Shown piece after piece: positions 42,429 to 51,506 of a DNA stretch of 64,000 nt; within the stretch, counting starts at the first letter, position 1; each line of letters begins with the position of its first letter. The translations under genes were made by a program, and so were the position numbers. The notes below the pieces were generated by a model. That model worked only from the letters and a program-made list of their open reading frames with translations. It searched no databases and was not told the DNA's origin. This stretch comes from DATFTF01 sp963825175 (lineage in GTDB: Bacteria; Acidobacteriota; Thermoanaerobaculia; UBA5066; Gp7-AA6), in contig CAWGSA010000001.1 of NCBI GenBank assembly GCA_963825175.1, positions 248,001 to 312,000 of the forward strand. The letters are read 5' to 3'.

Positions 42429-42965
42429 ATGCCCCGACAATCGATTCGGCGGATCCGCCCCCTGCTTGCCTGCGCCGCGGCGGCCGCAATCTGGTGCGCC
42501 GCGACACGGGCGGAGGCGAAACTCGCCCAGGACGGAAAGGACATGAGAGAAGAGCCCACCCCTGGACCGTCCACGCTCGCCATCTCCTTCCCCTGGCAAT
42601 GGTTGGCGGCAAGCGGCGGGACGATGAAGTTCGAGTGTGAGGCGAATAAGCCGGCCAACGACGACGGCGTGAAGATGATCGAGGCGCTCAGCCGGAAGGC
42701 CCGTCACGGGCACTACGCCGGAACGGGAGACGACGGCGGCACGTTCACCGGCGACCGCAAAGGCGACGACTTCACCTTCGAGGCCGTCGGAAAGGATGGA
42801 TCCCGTTTCAGCCTTCAGATGCCATGGTCTGCGGCTCGCTGCATCTTCGGCGGCGCGAAGGAAGCGGGCGCATCCGGAATCGAGCTGCGGGCCCGCGATC
42901 TGGGAGGGCGCCTGCGGCTGGAGATCGCCGGAGAGAAGAAAGGCGTCCGGGTCGACGTGAAATAG
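42429..42965 (+). CDS. Secreted protein, unknown function
   Basis: 178 residues from ATG 42429 with GAGGAAG upstream. A signal peptide (about 10-29, ending AEA) leads to a domain with two Cys (KFECEANK, RCIFGG) and alternating beta pattern: TFTGDRKGDDFTFEAVGKDGSRFSLQMPWSAAR, SGIELRARDLGGRLRLEIAGEKKGVRVDVK. No family is recognised. The region downstream begins a convergent set of secreted-protein genes. Confidence 0.68.
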   Translation: MPRQSIRRIRPLLACAAAAAIWCAATRAEAKLAQDGKDMREEPTPGPSTLAISFPWQWLAASGGTMKFECEANKPANDDGVKMIEALSRKARHGHYAGTGDDGGTFTGDRKGDDFTFEAVGKDGSRFSLQMPWSAARCIFGGAKEAGASGIELRARDLGGRLRLEIAGEKKGVRVDVK

Positions 42966-42996
42966 GCGTCCGGGTCGTGGATCGGGCTCCGCTGAG

Positions 42997-43446
42997 CTAT
43001 TTCACCGGACCCTCGAAGGACCAGCGCCCGTCGGTCTTGCGCCAGACGCCGTCGGTCTTCTTCATGTCGACCTTGCCCCAGACAGGCTTGCCCATCTCCT
43101 CGCCCGTGACGTCGAGCGTCGCGATGTCGCCGAGGATTGTCCCGCCGGAAATCCGGACCTTCTTGACCTCGTCGCCGCGCTTGCGCTCGATCCAGACCTT
43201 GATCTCGTCGTCGGCCCATCCGTCGATGTCGGCGATCTTCAAGGCCTTGAGCCTGGCCACGTCTCCTTTTTCCAGCGCCGCGAAGTAAGCGAGGTATGTC
43301 TTGCCGGGCTCGCCGCCCCCCGGCGTCAGCTTCTTGCTCTTCTGGGCGGAGCCGGCGGCCGAGGCGCCGACCGGGACGGCGAGAGCGAGCAGGAGCGCGG
43401 CGGCCAGGACCCGGGACAGGCTCGCGCGCGGGGGGTGTGTGGTCAT
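42997..43446 (-). CDS. Small secreted protein, unknown function
   Basis: 149 residues from ATG 43444-43446. The signal peptide (about 10-31) ends ASAAG. The mature domain begins KTYLAYFAALEKGDVARLKALKIADIDGWADDEIKVWIERKRGDE and ends GVWRKTDGRWSFEGPVK, a pattern like the NTF2/DUF4878 type of periplasmic protein. Assignment is tentative. It is convergent with the gene at 42429 and cooriented with 43479. Confidence 0.65.
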   Translation of the reverse strand: MTTHPPRASLSRVLAAALLLALAVPVGASAAGSAQKSKKLTPGGGEPGKTYLAYFAALEKGDVARLKALKIADIDGWADDEIKVWIERKRGDEVKKVRISGGTILGDIATLDVTGEEMGKPVWGKVDMKKTDGVWRKTDGRWSFEGPVK

Positions 43447-43478
43447 GGAATCTCCTGTCTTCGAGGCCGCGCCGATTC

Positions 43479-44198
43479 CTACTTGAGCGTCAGAAGGATC
43501 TCGGGGCAGAACTCGGGGATGTTGCGGGATCCGGCCTTGCGTTTGGTGTATTCGGCGGCCACGATCCGGATGGTCTGGCCCGGCTTGACCTTCAGATCGG
43601 CGTAGTCGACGGAACCCTGCAGAACCGCCCCGGCGACCGGGGTCTTGACCGAAGCCTTGCCGCGGACGAAGTCGCCATCGTCGACCACTTTCTCCTTCTG
43701 GAAGGAATTGGTTCCGTTGTAGCGCTCGACCACCACCGCTCCCCAGTTAGCCGTGGCGTGGGCCTTTCGGGAGACGGCGCAGGACGGCCCGAGGTGATCG
43801 TCGAAGTTGACGCAGGAGTCCAGGTGCAGCGAGTACTCCATTCCGCGCAGACCCAGGGCCGGCAGGTCCATGCCGGTCCTGGCGTTGGCGTCCGTGTCGA
43901 CGTGGAAGTCCACGGCCTCCCCGGCGCTGGCTCCGGGCGGCTGCGTCAACGTCGCGGCAAACGTGATCCGCTGGCCGTCGCTCCTGATCGATAAGTGCAC
44001 CATGTCGAACCCAGGGACCTCGACCATCTTGTCGGCCGTGCCGACCGAGATGGGGCCCACATCTCCCCTGGGGTCTTCAAGCTCGATCGCGTGTGTGGCC
44101 CGGATCGTCCTGGAAGCGGCGGCGGCCGCGAACGCGAACGGCGCCCACGCAAAGAGCGCCGCGATCCACAGAGCGTGGAGCCGGGTCCGGTGCTTCAT
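43479..44198 (-). CDS. Secreted protein, unknown function
   Basis: 239 residues from ATG 44196-44198, with AGGAGG upstream. A signal peptide (about 1-28) is followed by a beta-rich domain of the type seen in extracytoplasmic carbohydrate- or lipid-binding proteins: MVHLSIRSDGQRITFAATLTQPPG, EAVDFHVDTDANARTGMD and GAVLQGSVDYADLKVKPGQTIRIVAAEYTKRKAG. Two Cys (SCVNF, SCAVS) may form a disulphide. No catalytic motif is seen. Confidence 0.65.
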   Translation of the reverse strand: MKHRTRLHALWIAALFAWAPFAFAAAAASRTIRATHAIELEDPRGDVGPISVGTADKMVEVPGFDMVHLSIRSDGQRITFAATLTQPPGASAGEAVDFHVDTDANARTGMDLPALGLRGMEYSLHLDSCVNFDDHLGPSCAVSRKAHATANWGAVVVERYNGTNSFQKEKVVDDGDFVRGKASVKTPVAGAVLQGSVDYADLKVKPGQTIRIVAAEYTKRKAGSRNIPEFCPEILLTLK

Positions 44199-44244
44199 CG
44201 AAGGCCTCCTTGTCTGCCGTCGGGGACCCGCGTCGCCAGCGCGC

Positions 44245-44583
44245 TCAGAGCCCGACCTGGGCTTTCGCCGCGACCTTGTCGTTGACGAAGGTGACCGTGA
44301 TCATCTTCCCGCCGCTTTGCCAGGTCAGGACCCTCCCCGACACCGATCCCGTCATGCCGGGCATTCCTGCCATCTTCCCCGGCATCGAGACCGGCGGCGT
44401 GGGAATTGCGACCGAGGTGCTGGCCTGCTCGGTACCCGGACCCAGGATCGCCTCCACCTCTTTCGGGGTCATCCCCGTGGCGACCTTGTCATAGTTGTCC
44501 CTGGTCACCTTGCCGGAGCAGGCCACTACCGTCCCGCCCACGGCCAGCAGCAGAATCCATCGAGATACCCGCGAGACCTTCAT
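44245..44583 (-). CDS. Small lipoprotein, SmpA/BamE-like fold
   Basis: 112 residues from ATG 44581-44583, preceded by GAGGAGG. The signal peptide ends with the lipobox VVAC (Cys at about 22). The motif NYDKVATGMTPKEVEAILG is typical of the SmpA/BamE-like fold, followed by strand-rich VLTWQSGGKMITVTFVNDKVAAKAQVGL. A Met/Pro/Gly-rich insertion (MPGKMAGMPGMTG) separates the two halves. It is probably an envelope lipoprotein, not BamE itself, since it is shorter and differs outside this motif. Confidence 0.72.
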   Translation of the reverse strand: MKVSRVSRWILLLAVGGTVVACSGKVTRDNYDKVATGMTPKEVEAILGPGTEQASTSVAIPTPPVSMPGKMAGMPGMTGSVSGRVLTWQSGGKMITVTFVNDKVAAKAQVGL

Positions 44584-44881
44584 TGTTCCTCCTCTGAAAG
44601 CCATTTCCGGCGTTCTGACCAATCCTCTCGCAAGTCCGGCCGAAGGGCGACAGGCAACTGCGGACGGTCTGCGCCATGCTCGGCCGACCCTGGCAGGCGG
44701 TGTCCAAGTCAAGAGCGACCATCACGTTTCCCGGCCCCCGGCCCAGCCCGGCCCGGGTGAGCGCGCAGCCGCCGGGAAAAGGAGTGGCTCCTGGACTGAG
44801 CTCCGGATCGGTCGATCGCGCGGACCGCGATCCGGCGAGGCTCCGCCCGAAAGCGGAGAAATGTGGGAGGTCCGGTTCGGC

Positions 44882-44940
44882 GGGATTCTTACCTTAACTA
44901 CGGATCTCGAAGCGCCGCCGTTTCACGGCTTAAGAATCCC
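44882..44940. repeat. Inverted repeat upstream of the S9 peptidase gene
   Basis: Perfect ten-base arms GGGATTCTTA (44882-44891) and TAAGAATCCC (44931-44940) are separated by 39 bases. It lies within the 44584-45108 gap, which has no gene I can support. It could be an operator or attenuator-like hairpin. Confidence 0.5.
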
Positions 44941-45108
44941 CTTAGCTCGCGCCGCGCCGCTCTTGGACAAAGACACCGTGCGGGAGAACACCCGGCAGCG
45001 CCGCGCCAGGGCCGACGGACGCTGCGGTATGCTCCGGCGTCGCGTGCTGCCCGGAAGTCCGCGGGAGAACCTCCCAATTCGGTCGGCGGCTCGCCGAGGA
45101 GACTCTCA

Positions 45109-47286
45109 ATGAAAGCTCGCACCGCCGTCACTCTCGCGTTGCTGGTCGGAGTCGTCCGCACTGCCGGCGCCCAACCATCCGGAGCCGCCGCTCCCGCCTC
45201 CCGGCTCGACTATCCCCAGGCCCACCGCGACGAGACCGAGGACACGTACTTCGGCAGGCGGGTCCCGGATCCCTACCGCTGGATGGAAGAACTCGACAGC
45301 CCGGCGGTCCAGGAATGGGTGGAGGCGGAAAACAAGGTCACGTTCTCCTATCTCGACAAGATCCCGGTGCGGGGCTGGATCCAGCAGCGTCTCACGAAGC
45401 TCTGGAACTACGCCAAGGTCTCGACGCCGGCGCAGGTCGCCGGAGGCCGGATCTTCTTCCGCAAGAACGCCGGACTGCAGAACCAGTCGGTCCTCTATGT
45501 GCAGGAGGGACCGGCCGCGGCACCGCGCGAGCTGCTCGATCCCAACACCCTCTCCCCGGACGGATCGATCGCGATGCTCGGCTACCAGCCCTCGCCGCAG
45601 GGCGACCACATCACCTACGATCTCTCCCAGGGCGGCTCGGACTGGATCACCATCCAGGTTCGCGACGTCGCCAGGGGCAAGGACCTGCCCGACAAGATCG
45701 AGTGGGTGAAGTTTTCGGAGGTGGCCTGGACCGCCGACGGCAAGGGGTTTTTCTACTCGCGATTTCCCACGCCGCCCCCGGGCAAGGCCATCAGCCAGCA
45801 GATCTCCAACCACAAGCTCTACTACCACCGCCTCGGAACGCCCCAGAGCGCCGATCGCCTGATCTACGCGCGGCCCGACTTGCCGCAGTGGGTCATCGAC
45901 GGCAACACGACCGAGGACGGGCGCTACCTTTTCATCTTTCTCAACAACGGGAGCGCGTCCCAGAACGAGCTCTTCTATGTCGACCTGGGAAATCCCAAGA
46001 AGCCCAACCTCGCCGCCAAGCCCAAACCCCTCTTCACCAAGAACGACGCGATCTACGCTCCGGTGGGTCATGACGGAGAGACCGTCTTCGTGCAGACGAC
46101 GTTCGGCGCTCCCAAGGGGCGCATCGTCGCGGCCCGGCTCTCGGACCCGGATCCCGCCCGCTGGCGCGTGGTCGTGCCCGAAAGCGACGGCGTGATCGAC
46201 AGCGCGTCCCTGGCTCACGGCCGCCTCCTCGTGCACCGCCAGATGATCGCCAAGAGTCAGCTCTCGCTCTTCGCCACGGACGGGCGGGCGCAAGGGACGC
46301 TCCCGCTTCCGACGCTCGGCTCCGTCTTCGGCATCTCCGCGCGCAACGATTCGAACGCCGTCTACTACGCGTTCACGTCGTTTCTCTATCCCACTTCGAT
46401 CTACCGCTACGACCTCCAGACCGGCAAGACCGAGACGTTCTTCCGCCCCGATGTCGACTTCGATCCGTCGGCGTACGAGACCAAGCAGGTCTTCTATCCG
46501 TCCAAGGACGGCACGCAGGTCCCGTTGTTCGTGGTGGCACGCAAGGGAATCACGCTCGACGGAAGCCATCCTACCGTCCTGTACGGCTACGGCGGTTTCG
46601 ACATCACCATCAACCCCAACTTCGATCCCATGCTCCCCGTCTGGCTCGAGCTCGGCGGCGTCTATGCCGTGGCCAGCCTGCGCGGCGGCGCGGAAGAGGG
46701 GGAAAAGTGGCACGAGGCCGGCAAGCTCGGCAAAAAACAGAGCGTGTTCGACGATTTCGCCTGGGCCGCGAAATACCTGATCTCGGAAAAATACACCGCG
46801 GCGAGGCATCTCGGCATCGAGGGCTACTCCAACGGAGGCCTGCTGGTGGGCGCGAGCATCACCCAGAATCCGGAGCTCTTCGGGTCGGCCTACGCCGGCG
46901 CCGGGGTCATGGACATGCTGCGGTACCAGAAATTCTCGGGGGGCGACCTGTGGGTGCCGGAGTACGGCAGCTCGGACGACCGCGAGGCCTTCCAGTGGCT
47001 GTCCGCCTACTCGCCGCTCCAGAATCTGAAGAAGGGGGCGTGCTACCCGCCCACGATCGTCACCACCGCGGACCACGACGACCGCGTCGTGCCGAGCCAC
47101 TCCTACAAGTTCGCCGCCGAGCTGCAGCACGATCAGGCCTGCGACAACCCCGTGGTGATCCGCGTGGAGACCAAGACCAGCCACGGCTACATGCCGACGG
47201 ACAAGCGCATCGCGCAGACCGCGGACGTGTGGGCGTTCCAGGCCTATAACCTCGGAATCACGGAGCCTCCGGCTCCGGCGCACTGA
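45109..47286 (+). CDS. Prolyl oligopeptidase family serine peptidase (S9A)
   Basis: 725 residues from ATG 45109, with GAGGAGA upstream; signal peptide 1-22. The N-terminal part (PDPYRWMEELDSPAVQEWVEAEN) is typical of prolyl oligopeptidase, with a seven-bladed propeller domain to about residue 430. The catalytic triad is visible: Ser574 in GYSNGG, Asp658 in DHDDRVVP, His692 in TSHGYM. It would cut short peptides after proline. Secretion suggests use in peptide scavenging with the DUF885 and gamma-glutamyltransferase-type enzymes elsewhere in the window. Confidence 0.93.
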   Translation: MKARTAVTLALLVGVVRTAGAQPSGAAAPASRLDYPQAHRDETEDTYFGRRVPDPYRWMEELDSPAVQEWVEAENKVTFSYLDKIPVRGWIQQRLTKLWNYAKVSTPAQVAGGRIFFRKNAGLQNQSVLYVQEGPAAAPRELLDPNTLSPDGSIAMLGYQPSPQGDHITYDLSQGGSDWITIQVRDVARGKDLPDKIEWVKFSEVAWTADGKGFFYSRFPTPPPGKAISQQISNHKLYYHRLGTPQSADRLIYARPDLPQWVIDGNTTEDGRYLFIFLNNGSASQNELFYVDLGNPKKPNLAAKPKPLFTKNDAIYAPVGHDGETVFVQTTFGAPKGRIVAARLSDPDPARWRVVVPESDGVIDSASLAHGRLLVHRQMIAKSQLSLFATDGRAQGTLPLPTLGSVFGISARNDSNAVYYAFTSFLYPTSIYRYDLQTGKTETFFRPDVDFDPSAYETKQVFYPSKDGTQVPLFVVARKGITLDGSHPTVLYGYGGFDITINPNFDPMLPVWLELGGVYAVASLRGGAEEGEKWHEAGKLGKKQSVFDDFAWAAKYLISEKYTAARHLGIEGYSNGGLLVGASITQNPELFGSAYAGAGVMDMLRYQKFSGGDLWVPEYGSSDDREAFQWLSAYSPLQNLKKGACYPPTIVTTADHDDRVVPSHSYKFAAELQHDQACDNPVVIRVETKTSHGYMPTDKRIAQTADVWAFQAYNLGITEPPAPAH

Positions 47287-47290
47287 AGCC

Positions 47291-47309
47291 CACAATATAC
47301 ATATTGTCG
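47291..47309. repeat. AT-rich palindromic element, copy 2
   Basis: ACAATAT-AC-ATATTGT starts six bases after the S9 peptidase stop codon. Sixteen of nineteen positions match the element at 29724-29742. It lies between two convergent genes, so it may be a terminator or a binding site. Confidence 0.55.
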
Positions 47310-47367
47310 GCGGCGGGGAGACCGTTCCCGGCGCCGCGCGTCGGCGACGCCGGGACGGCCGCCCGAA

Positions 47368-48570
47368 TCACCTCGCGTCGTGCCCCGGAACCGCCCGGAA
47401 CGCCGGGCGCTCGTTGGCCGGAGTCAGGGCCCTGCCGGTGATCACACCGAAATCGTTGATGTCCTGGGCCTGGGTGAGCAGGTCGGTGTAGGCCGGCTGG
47501 ACGAGCGTGTTCAAGTCCGTCATCCTGCCGTTTTCCCAGAGGAAGGCGCGGCAGACTCCGCTGCCGTCGGCGTTCTGGCAGGACAGGCCCACCACCTGGC
47601 GGCGGACGTTGATGCCCAGGGCCTCGCTGAAGAGGTCATTCTTCAGCGTGCCCAGGTCCTGCATCGGGTGCCCCCGGGTCCACAGGAACGCGTGGAGCTG
47701 CGGGTTGTCCGGGTCGGTGTCGTCGATGGGAGCGAACCCGACGACGTCGCCCTCCTGATTGATCGCCATCGGCGTGTTCCAGGACAGGTGCCCGAGGTTG
47801 CCCAGGTCGATCGGCTGGCCGCGGTCCCACAGCAGGGCGCGGATGGCGGTGAACCGGCCCACCGCCTGGTCGCATCGGCCGGAGATGCCGACCACCTGAC
47901 CCCTGTCGTTGATCGCGGTCGCCGCGCTGGAGGTGTCGCCCGACGGGATGGGCAGCTCGCGCACGCGGTCTCCAAACGAGTCCCACACCACTGCCCGAAA
48001 CTGGAGGACCTGCGGCGGCACGCAGGTGGGATCGTGCACCGTGTTCTCCGCCCAGCCGGCGATCTGTCCCCAATCGTTCGAGCCCGTCGCAAAGCCGTTG
48101 TTGCCGCCGAGCGTCGGAAGCGGCTTCATCTTGTTGTCGTGCCAGGCAAAGCCCAGGCACGTCGGGCCGGTCCCCGTCGCGGGCGGAAAGAAGGCGGCGC
48201 AGCTCCAACTCTCCTTGAGCGGATCCGGTTTGTCCGTCTGCGAGATGCCGGTGATCAGGCCGATGCTGTTCTTGACCGGCCACGCCACGTTGCTGTCCGC
48301 GCCTCCGAGCGTTCCCAGGTCGGAGAGCGAATCGTTGAACCAGGCCGCGGCGTGGCGCGTCTGGTTGCCGGCGAGGTTGGAGTATCCCGCGATGACGCCG
48401 AGCTCGTTGATGCTGTTTCCTTTGCTGTTGGTCCCGCCGAGCGACGAGAGGTTCGTGACCTCATAGTTGGGCGCTCGACCGCCCTCGCCACCGCCGGGAT
48501 CGCCCGCGGTGGCGATGCCCGCCAGGAGCAAGCCCGCAAAGACTGCGGATCGCGTGACGACGATTCTCAT
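47368..48570 (-). CDS. Secreted HAF-repeat protein
   Basis: 400 residues from ATG 48568-48570 with GGAGGTCACC upstream. Signal peptide 1-22. It carries the extracellular 'HAF repeat' pattern: LGGTNSKGNSINELGVIAGYS, AAAWFNDSLSDLGTLGG, AINDRGQVVGIS, HAFLWTRGHPMQDLGTL, and RAFLWENGRMTDLNTL. HAF proteins are exported beta-rich proteins of unknown role, common in soil bacteria. Cys pairs (SCAAFFPPA, TCLGF, TCVPP) may form disulphides. Confidence 0.88.
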   Translation of the reverse strand: MRIVVTRSAVFAGLLLAGIATAGDPGGGEGGRAPNYEVTNLSSLGGTNSKGNSINELGVIAGYSNLAGNQTRHAAAWFNDSLSDLGTLGGADSNVAWPVKNSIGLITGISQTDKPDPLKESWSCAAFFPPATGTGPTCLGFAWHDNKMKPLPTLGGNNGFATGSNDWGQIAGWAENTVHDPTCVPPQVLQFRAVVWDSFGDRVRELPIPSGDTSSAATAINDRGQVVGISGRCDQAVGRFTAIRALLWDRGQPIDLGNLGHLSWNTPMAINQEGDVVGFAPIDDTDPDNPQLHAFLWTRGHPMQDLGTLKNDLFSEALGINVRRQVVGLSCQNADGSGVCRAFLWENGRMTDLNTLVQPAYTDLLTQAQDINDFGVITGRALTPANERPAFRAVPGHDAR

Positions 48571-48782
48571 GGTGACCTCCTTTGGTCCATTGCGCTCTCG
48601 GCGACATCGCGAGAGAGCGGCCCGAAGCTACCGGCCGGCCGCACACAGGAGTCGCCAACTTAGGACCTGATCGTTCCGAAGCCCCTTCCGGGCGCCTGTC
48701 GCCGCGGCTCTTGCGGCGCGGACTACAATCGCGCGCAACAGCCATGCCGATCCGACAGGGAACGATCAACGTCCGGTGACGC

Positions 48783-49568
48783 GTGATCTCCTCTTGTCTT
48801 CTTCTCGTCGTCCTCGGCGTCCTCTTCCTTCCCTGGATCTTGCGGCTCGTGCTCGCACATCGGACGCTACGGCAGTCCGCGAGCCCGCAGCTCGCGATCA
48901 TGGACGCGGGGAGCCCTGCCCTGCCGCAGGAGGTCGCGCGATTCTTCGACGCCGTGATCGACGAGACACGGCCGCTCGGCTTCGAAGTCCGGGGACGGCT
49001 GCACGTTCCCCGCATGACCGGGCGCGTCGAAGCTTTCGCCCTGGTCCTGATCGACCGCGCCGAGAAGGCCGCCGCTCTGGCCTCGGCGCTGCACACCCGG
49101 CTGCCGGGCGAGGTCAAGGAGGTCCGATTCGTCGAGTTCGCGACCCAATATCGGGACGAAACCTCGGTCCAGACTCACAACGCCGACCGGCTCCGGCCGT
49201 TTCCTCCGAAACGAGGCTCCGCCGTCGCGCAGCTGCCGTCGGTTCGCGAGGCCGCGACCCTGTACCGCGTCCACCGCATGCTGGTCGCGCGGCACGCAAG
49301 GAGCTCGGACAAGATCCTTCTGCTGGATGAGACCTTTGGCGGAGACGTCGCCGCCCACACGGCCCACTCCTTGACCGAGGGAGTCCGGCGGCAGGCCGCG
49401 GCCGGCCGATTCGTTCTGACCGCCGACGGCTCGCAGCACCGGCCCACCTGGAGCGGGGCCGCGTGGATCTCGTGGAATCGGCTCTGGCCCGTTACGGCCG
49501 TGCGAAAGGCGGCGATCCGCCGCGGTGAGCGCAAGCTTCTCGCGGACCTCAAGCGCGAGGGAGTCTGA
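48783..49568 (+). CDS. Membrane-anchored protein, unknown function
   Basis: 261 residues from GTG 48783. One N-terminal transmembrane helix (about 4-26) precedes a mixed domain (ALPQEVARFFDAVIDETRPLGFEVRGRLHVPRMTGRVEAFALVLIDRAEKAAALAS...). The C-terminus is cytosolic- or periplasmic-like with a basic end (RKAAIRRGERKLLADLKREG). I do not recognise the family, though the PSVREAATLYRVHRMLVARH and TWSGAAWISWNRLWPV patterns look like a widespread hypothetical. No neighbour suggests a function. Confidence 0.65.
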   Translation: MISSCLLLVVLGVLFLPWILRLVLAHRTLRQSASPQLAIMDAGSPALPQEVARFFDAVIDETRPLGFEVRGRLHVPRMTGRVEAFALVLIDRAEKAAALASALHTRLPGEVKEVRFVEFATQYRDETSVQTHNADRLRPFPPKRGSAVAQLPSVREAATLYRVHRMLVARHARSSDKILLLDETFGGDVAAHTAHSLTEGVRRQAAAGRFVLTADGSQHRPTWSGAAWISWNRLWPVTAVRKAAIRRGERKLLADLKREGV

Positions 49569-49752
49569 TTCTCCGCCGTCCCGTTCGCCGCGCCCCGGGG
49601 AGAGAAAAGGAAAAGAGGCCGTCTGACTGTAACGAAAGAGCCGGGACAACCGTCCCGGGCCTGGACGCCGCGTTTCGCCGACAGTCCCGGTGAGAACCGC
49701 GCTCTCACGATTCCGGCATAACGATTCCGCGCGCCGCGTTGGATGAATCAGG

Positions 49753-51333
49753 ATGCGGTCGAAGGCGGTTGTCCCTCGCACGGTCCGTGGGGCGGCGGCG
49801 GTGATCGGATTCGGCGTCTTCCTCGGGGCGGCGTGGGCGAGCGGCCTGGCGCCGGCCTCCGGCCCGACTCCCGTCCGGGCCCCGCTTCCCGCTCCCGCCC
49901 CGACTCCGATTCCCGCGACGCTGGACACGGGCGCCATCTCCGACGTCGCGCTTCTCAAGCTGGCCGAGAAAGTGGGACCGATCACCTCGATCGCGAACGC
50001 CGGGGATTTGAGACTCTTCCTCACTCTCCGCAGCGGCCGCATCCTGATCTGGAACCGGACACGCCTCCTTCACGGGGCATTTCTCGATCTGACGGATCGC
50101 GTCTCCGCGGCCGGCGCGGGAGGATTGTTCTCCGTCGTCTTCGATCCGGCATACGCCTCCAACGGCCTGTTCTTCGTCGCCTACACCGACAAAACGGGCA
50201 ACCTGGTCCTGGCCCGGTATCGGCGGTCGAGAGCCAGGAAAAACCGCGCCGATCCCAAGAGCGGCGTCGTCCTTCTGACGATCCCGTTCCCTCCCGACTC
50301 CGACCACTACGGCGGCGCGCTGCAGTTCGGGCTCGACGGGTTCCTGTACGCCGGCATCGGGGACGGCGGATCAGCCGACCGGCTCTCCGACAACGCGCAG
50401 CGGGACGACGTCCTGCTCGGCAAGATCCTCCGGTTGGACGTCGACGGAAAGATCTCGTCGCCGCCCTTCTACCGGATCCCGCCGTCCAATCCCTTTGCCG
50501 GCGGGAGCGCGCGTGGCGAGATCTGGGCCAAAGGGCTGCGCGACCCGTGGCGGTTCTCGTTCGATTGGCTGACCGGCGATCTCTATATCGGCGACGTGGG
50601 ACAGGGCAGGTCCCAGGAAATCGATTTTCAACCGGCCTCGAGCACAGGAGGGGACAACTACGGCTGGCCCGCGCCGGCGCCGGTCTCCGCCGATCTGCGC
50701 CCGCCGATCCTGACCTATGCCGACAAGAAGGCGTGCGCGGTGGTGGGCGGCTACGTCTACCGCGGATCGCGGGACTCGCGCCTGGCCAGCGTCTATTTCT
50801 ACGGCGACTACTGCACGGGATTCATCTGGGGCCGCGGCCAGCTCACCAACGTGGTCGCGCCGAAACTGACGACCTTCGGGGAGGACTCCGCCGGCGAGAT
50901 CTACGCCGGAACCGAGACCGGCGTTCTCTATCGCCTGACCTCGACGTTTCCTTCCGCGACGGACTCGGAGCCGGCGGCCGCGACGCGGCAGACCCCGTAC
51001 GAGCCGCCGCCCCCTCCTTTCGAGCTCGACTTCCGATCCGAACCCTCGGAGCCGACCTACCCGGTCGGGACGTTCGTGCCCCCCAGGATCGAATCGCCAT
51101 TCGCGCCGCCGGCGCCGATCTACGCCCCGGAGGCGCCGCAGGACGTGCCGCCGCCCGAGGAGCCGGCGCCTGACGACCAGACACCTCCCGACCAGCCGTC
51201 TTCGCCTCCGCCCGCGCCTTCACCCCCGCCGGCGCCCACGCCGCCGCCCGGCCACGACATGGGACCCGACCGGCTGCCCCCCGCGCCGCCGCCGGAGCGC
51301 CCGACGCCGCGCGTCGTCGAGCCGCACGGCTAG
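49753..51333 (+). CDS. Secreted PQQ-dependent sugar dehydrogenase-like protein
   Basis: 526 residues from ATG 49753. A signal segment (about 10-30) is followed by a glucose/sorbosone dehydrogenase propeller: LFSVVFDPAYASNGLFFVAYTDKTGN, ALQFGLDGFLYAGIGDGGSADRLSDNAQ, LRLDVDGKISSPPFYRIPPSNPF, EIWAKGLRDPWRFSFDWLTGDLYIGDVGQG, GDNYGWPAP and YFYGDYCTGFIWG, as in soluble aldose dehydrogenases (PQQ cofactor known for the family). The last ~120 residues are Pro-rich and low-complexity (PPAPSPPPAPTPPPGHD). Dehydrogenase activity would need PQQ supply, not visible here. Confidence 0.85.
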   Translation: MRSKAVVPRTVRGAAAVIGFGVFLGAAWASGLAPASGPTPVRAPLPAPAPTPIPATLDTGAISDVALLKLAEKVGPITSIANAGDLRLFLTLRSGRILIWNRTRLLHGAFLDLTDRVSAAGAGGLFSVVFDPAYASNGLFFVAYTDKTGNLVLARYRRSRARKNRADPKSGVVLLTIPFPPDSDHYGGALQFGLDGFLYAGIGDGGSADRLSDNAQRDDVLLGKILRLDVDGKISSPPFYRIPPSNPFAGGSARGEIWAKGLRDPWRFSFDWLTGDLYIGDVGQGRSQEIDFQPASSTGGDNYGWPAPAPVSADLRPPILTYADKKACAVVGGYVYRGSRDSRLASVYFYGDYCTGFIWGRGQLTNVVAPKLTTFGEDSAGEIYAGTETGVLYRLTSTFPSATDSEPAAATRQTPYEPPPPPFELDFRSEPSEPTYPVGTFVPPRIESPFAPPAPIYAPEAPQDVPPPEEPAPDDQTPPDQPSSPPPAPSPPPAPTPPPGHDMGPDRLPPAPPPERPTPRVVEPHG

Positions 51334-51374
51334 CAGCCCGACCCCGGGATCTCGGCAGCGACCGGCTCGCCGTC

Positions 51375-51491
51375 TCAGCGCGCGCCGTGCATCGCGAGAA
51401 AGAGACGCCAGAGGGCGCCGCCGCCGAACCAGAGCGCGGCGACGACCAGGATCAGGAAGAGACAGAGCACCATGGCCCGGCTCTTTGGCAT
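51375..51491 (-). CDS. 38-residue membrane peptide
   Basis: ATG 51489-51491 has GAGGAGG just upstream (4-5 bases away); the ORF ends TGA at 51375. Sequence begins MPKSRAMVLC and contains one strong hydrophobic helix (LFLILVVAALWFGGGALW). It starts 16 bases past the end of the FtsX-type permease gene on the same strand, so it is likely the last gene of the exporter operon. Single-helix peptides of this sort often modulate transporters, an inference here. It is too short for ordinary ORF calling. Confidence 0.6.
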   Translation of the reverse strand: MPKSRAMVLCLFLILVVAALWFGGGALWRLFLAMHGAR

Positions 51492-51506
51492 GAGGCCTCC
51501 TCTTCG

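Noticed and set aside
44584..45108. Possible RNA gene in the gap before the S9 peptidase
   Set aside because: No tRNA cloverleaf or other known RNA pattern found by eye, only an inverted repeat.
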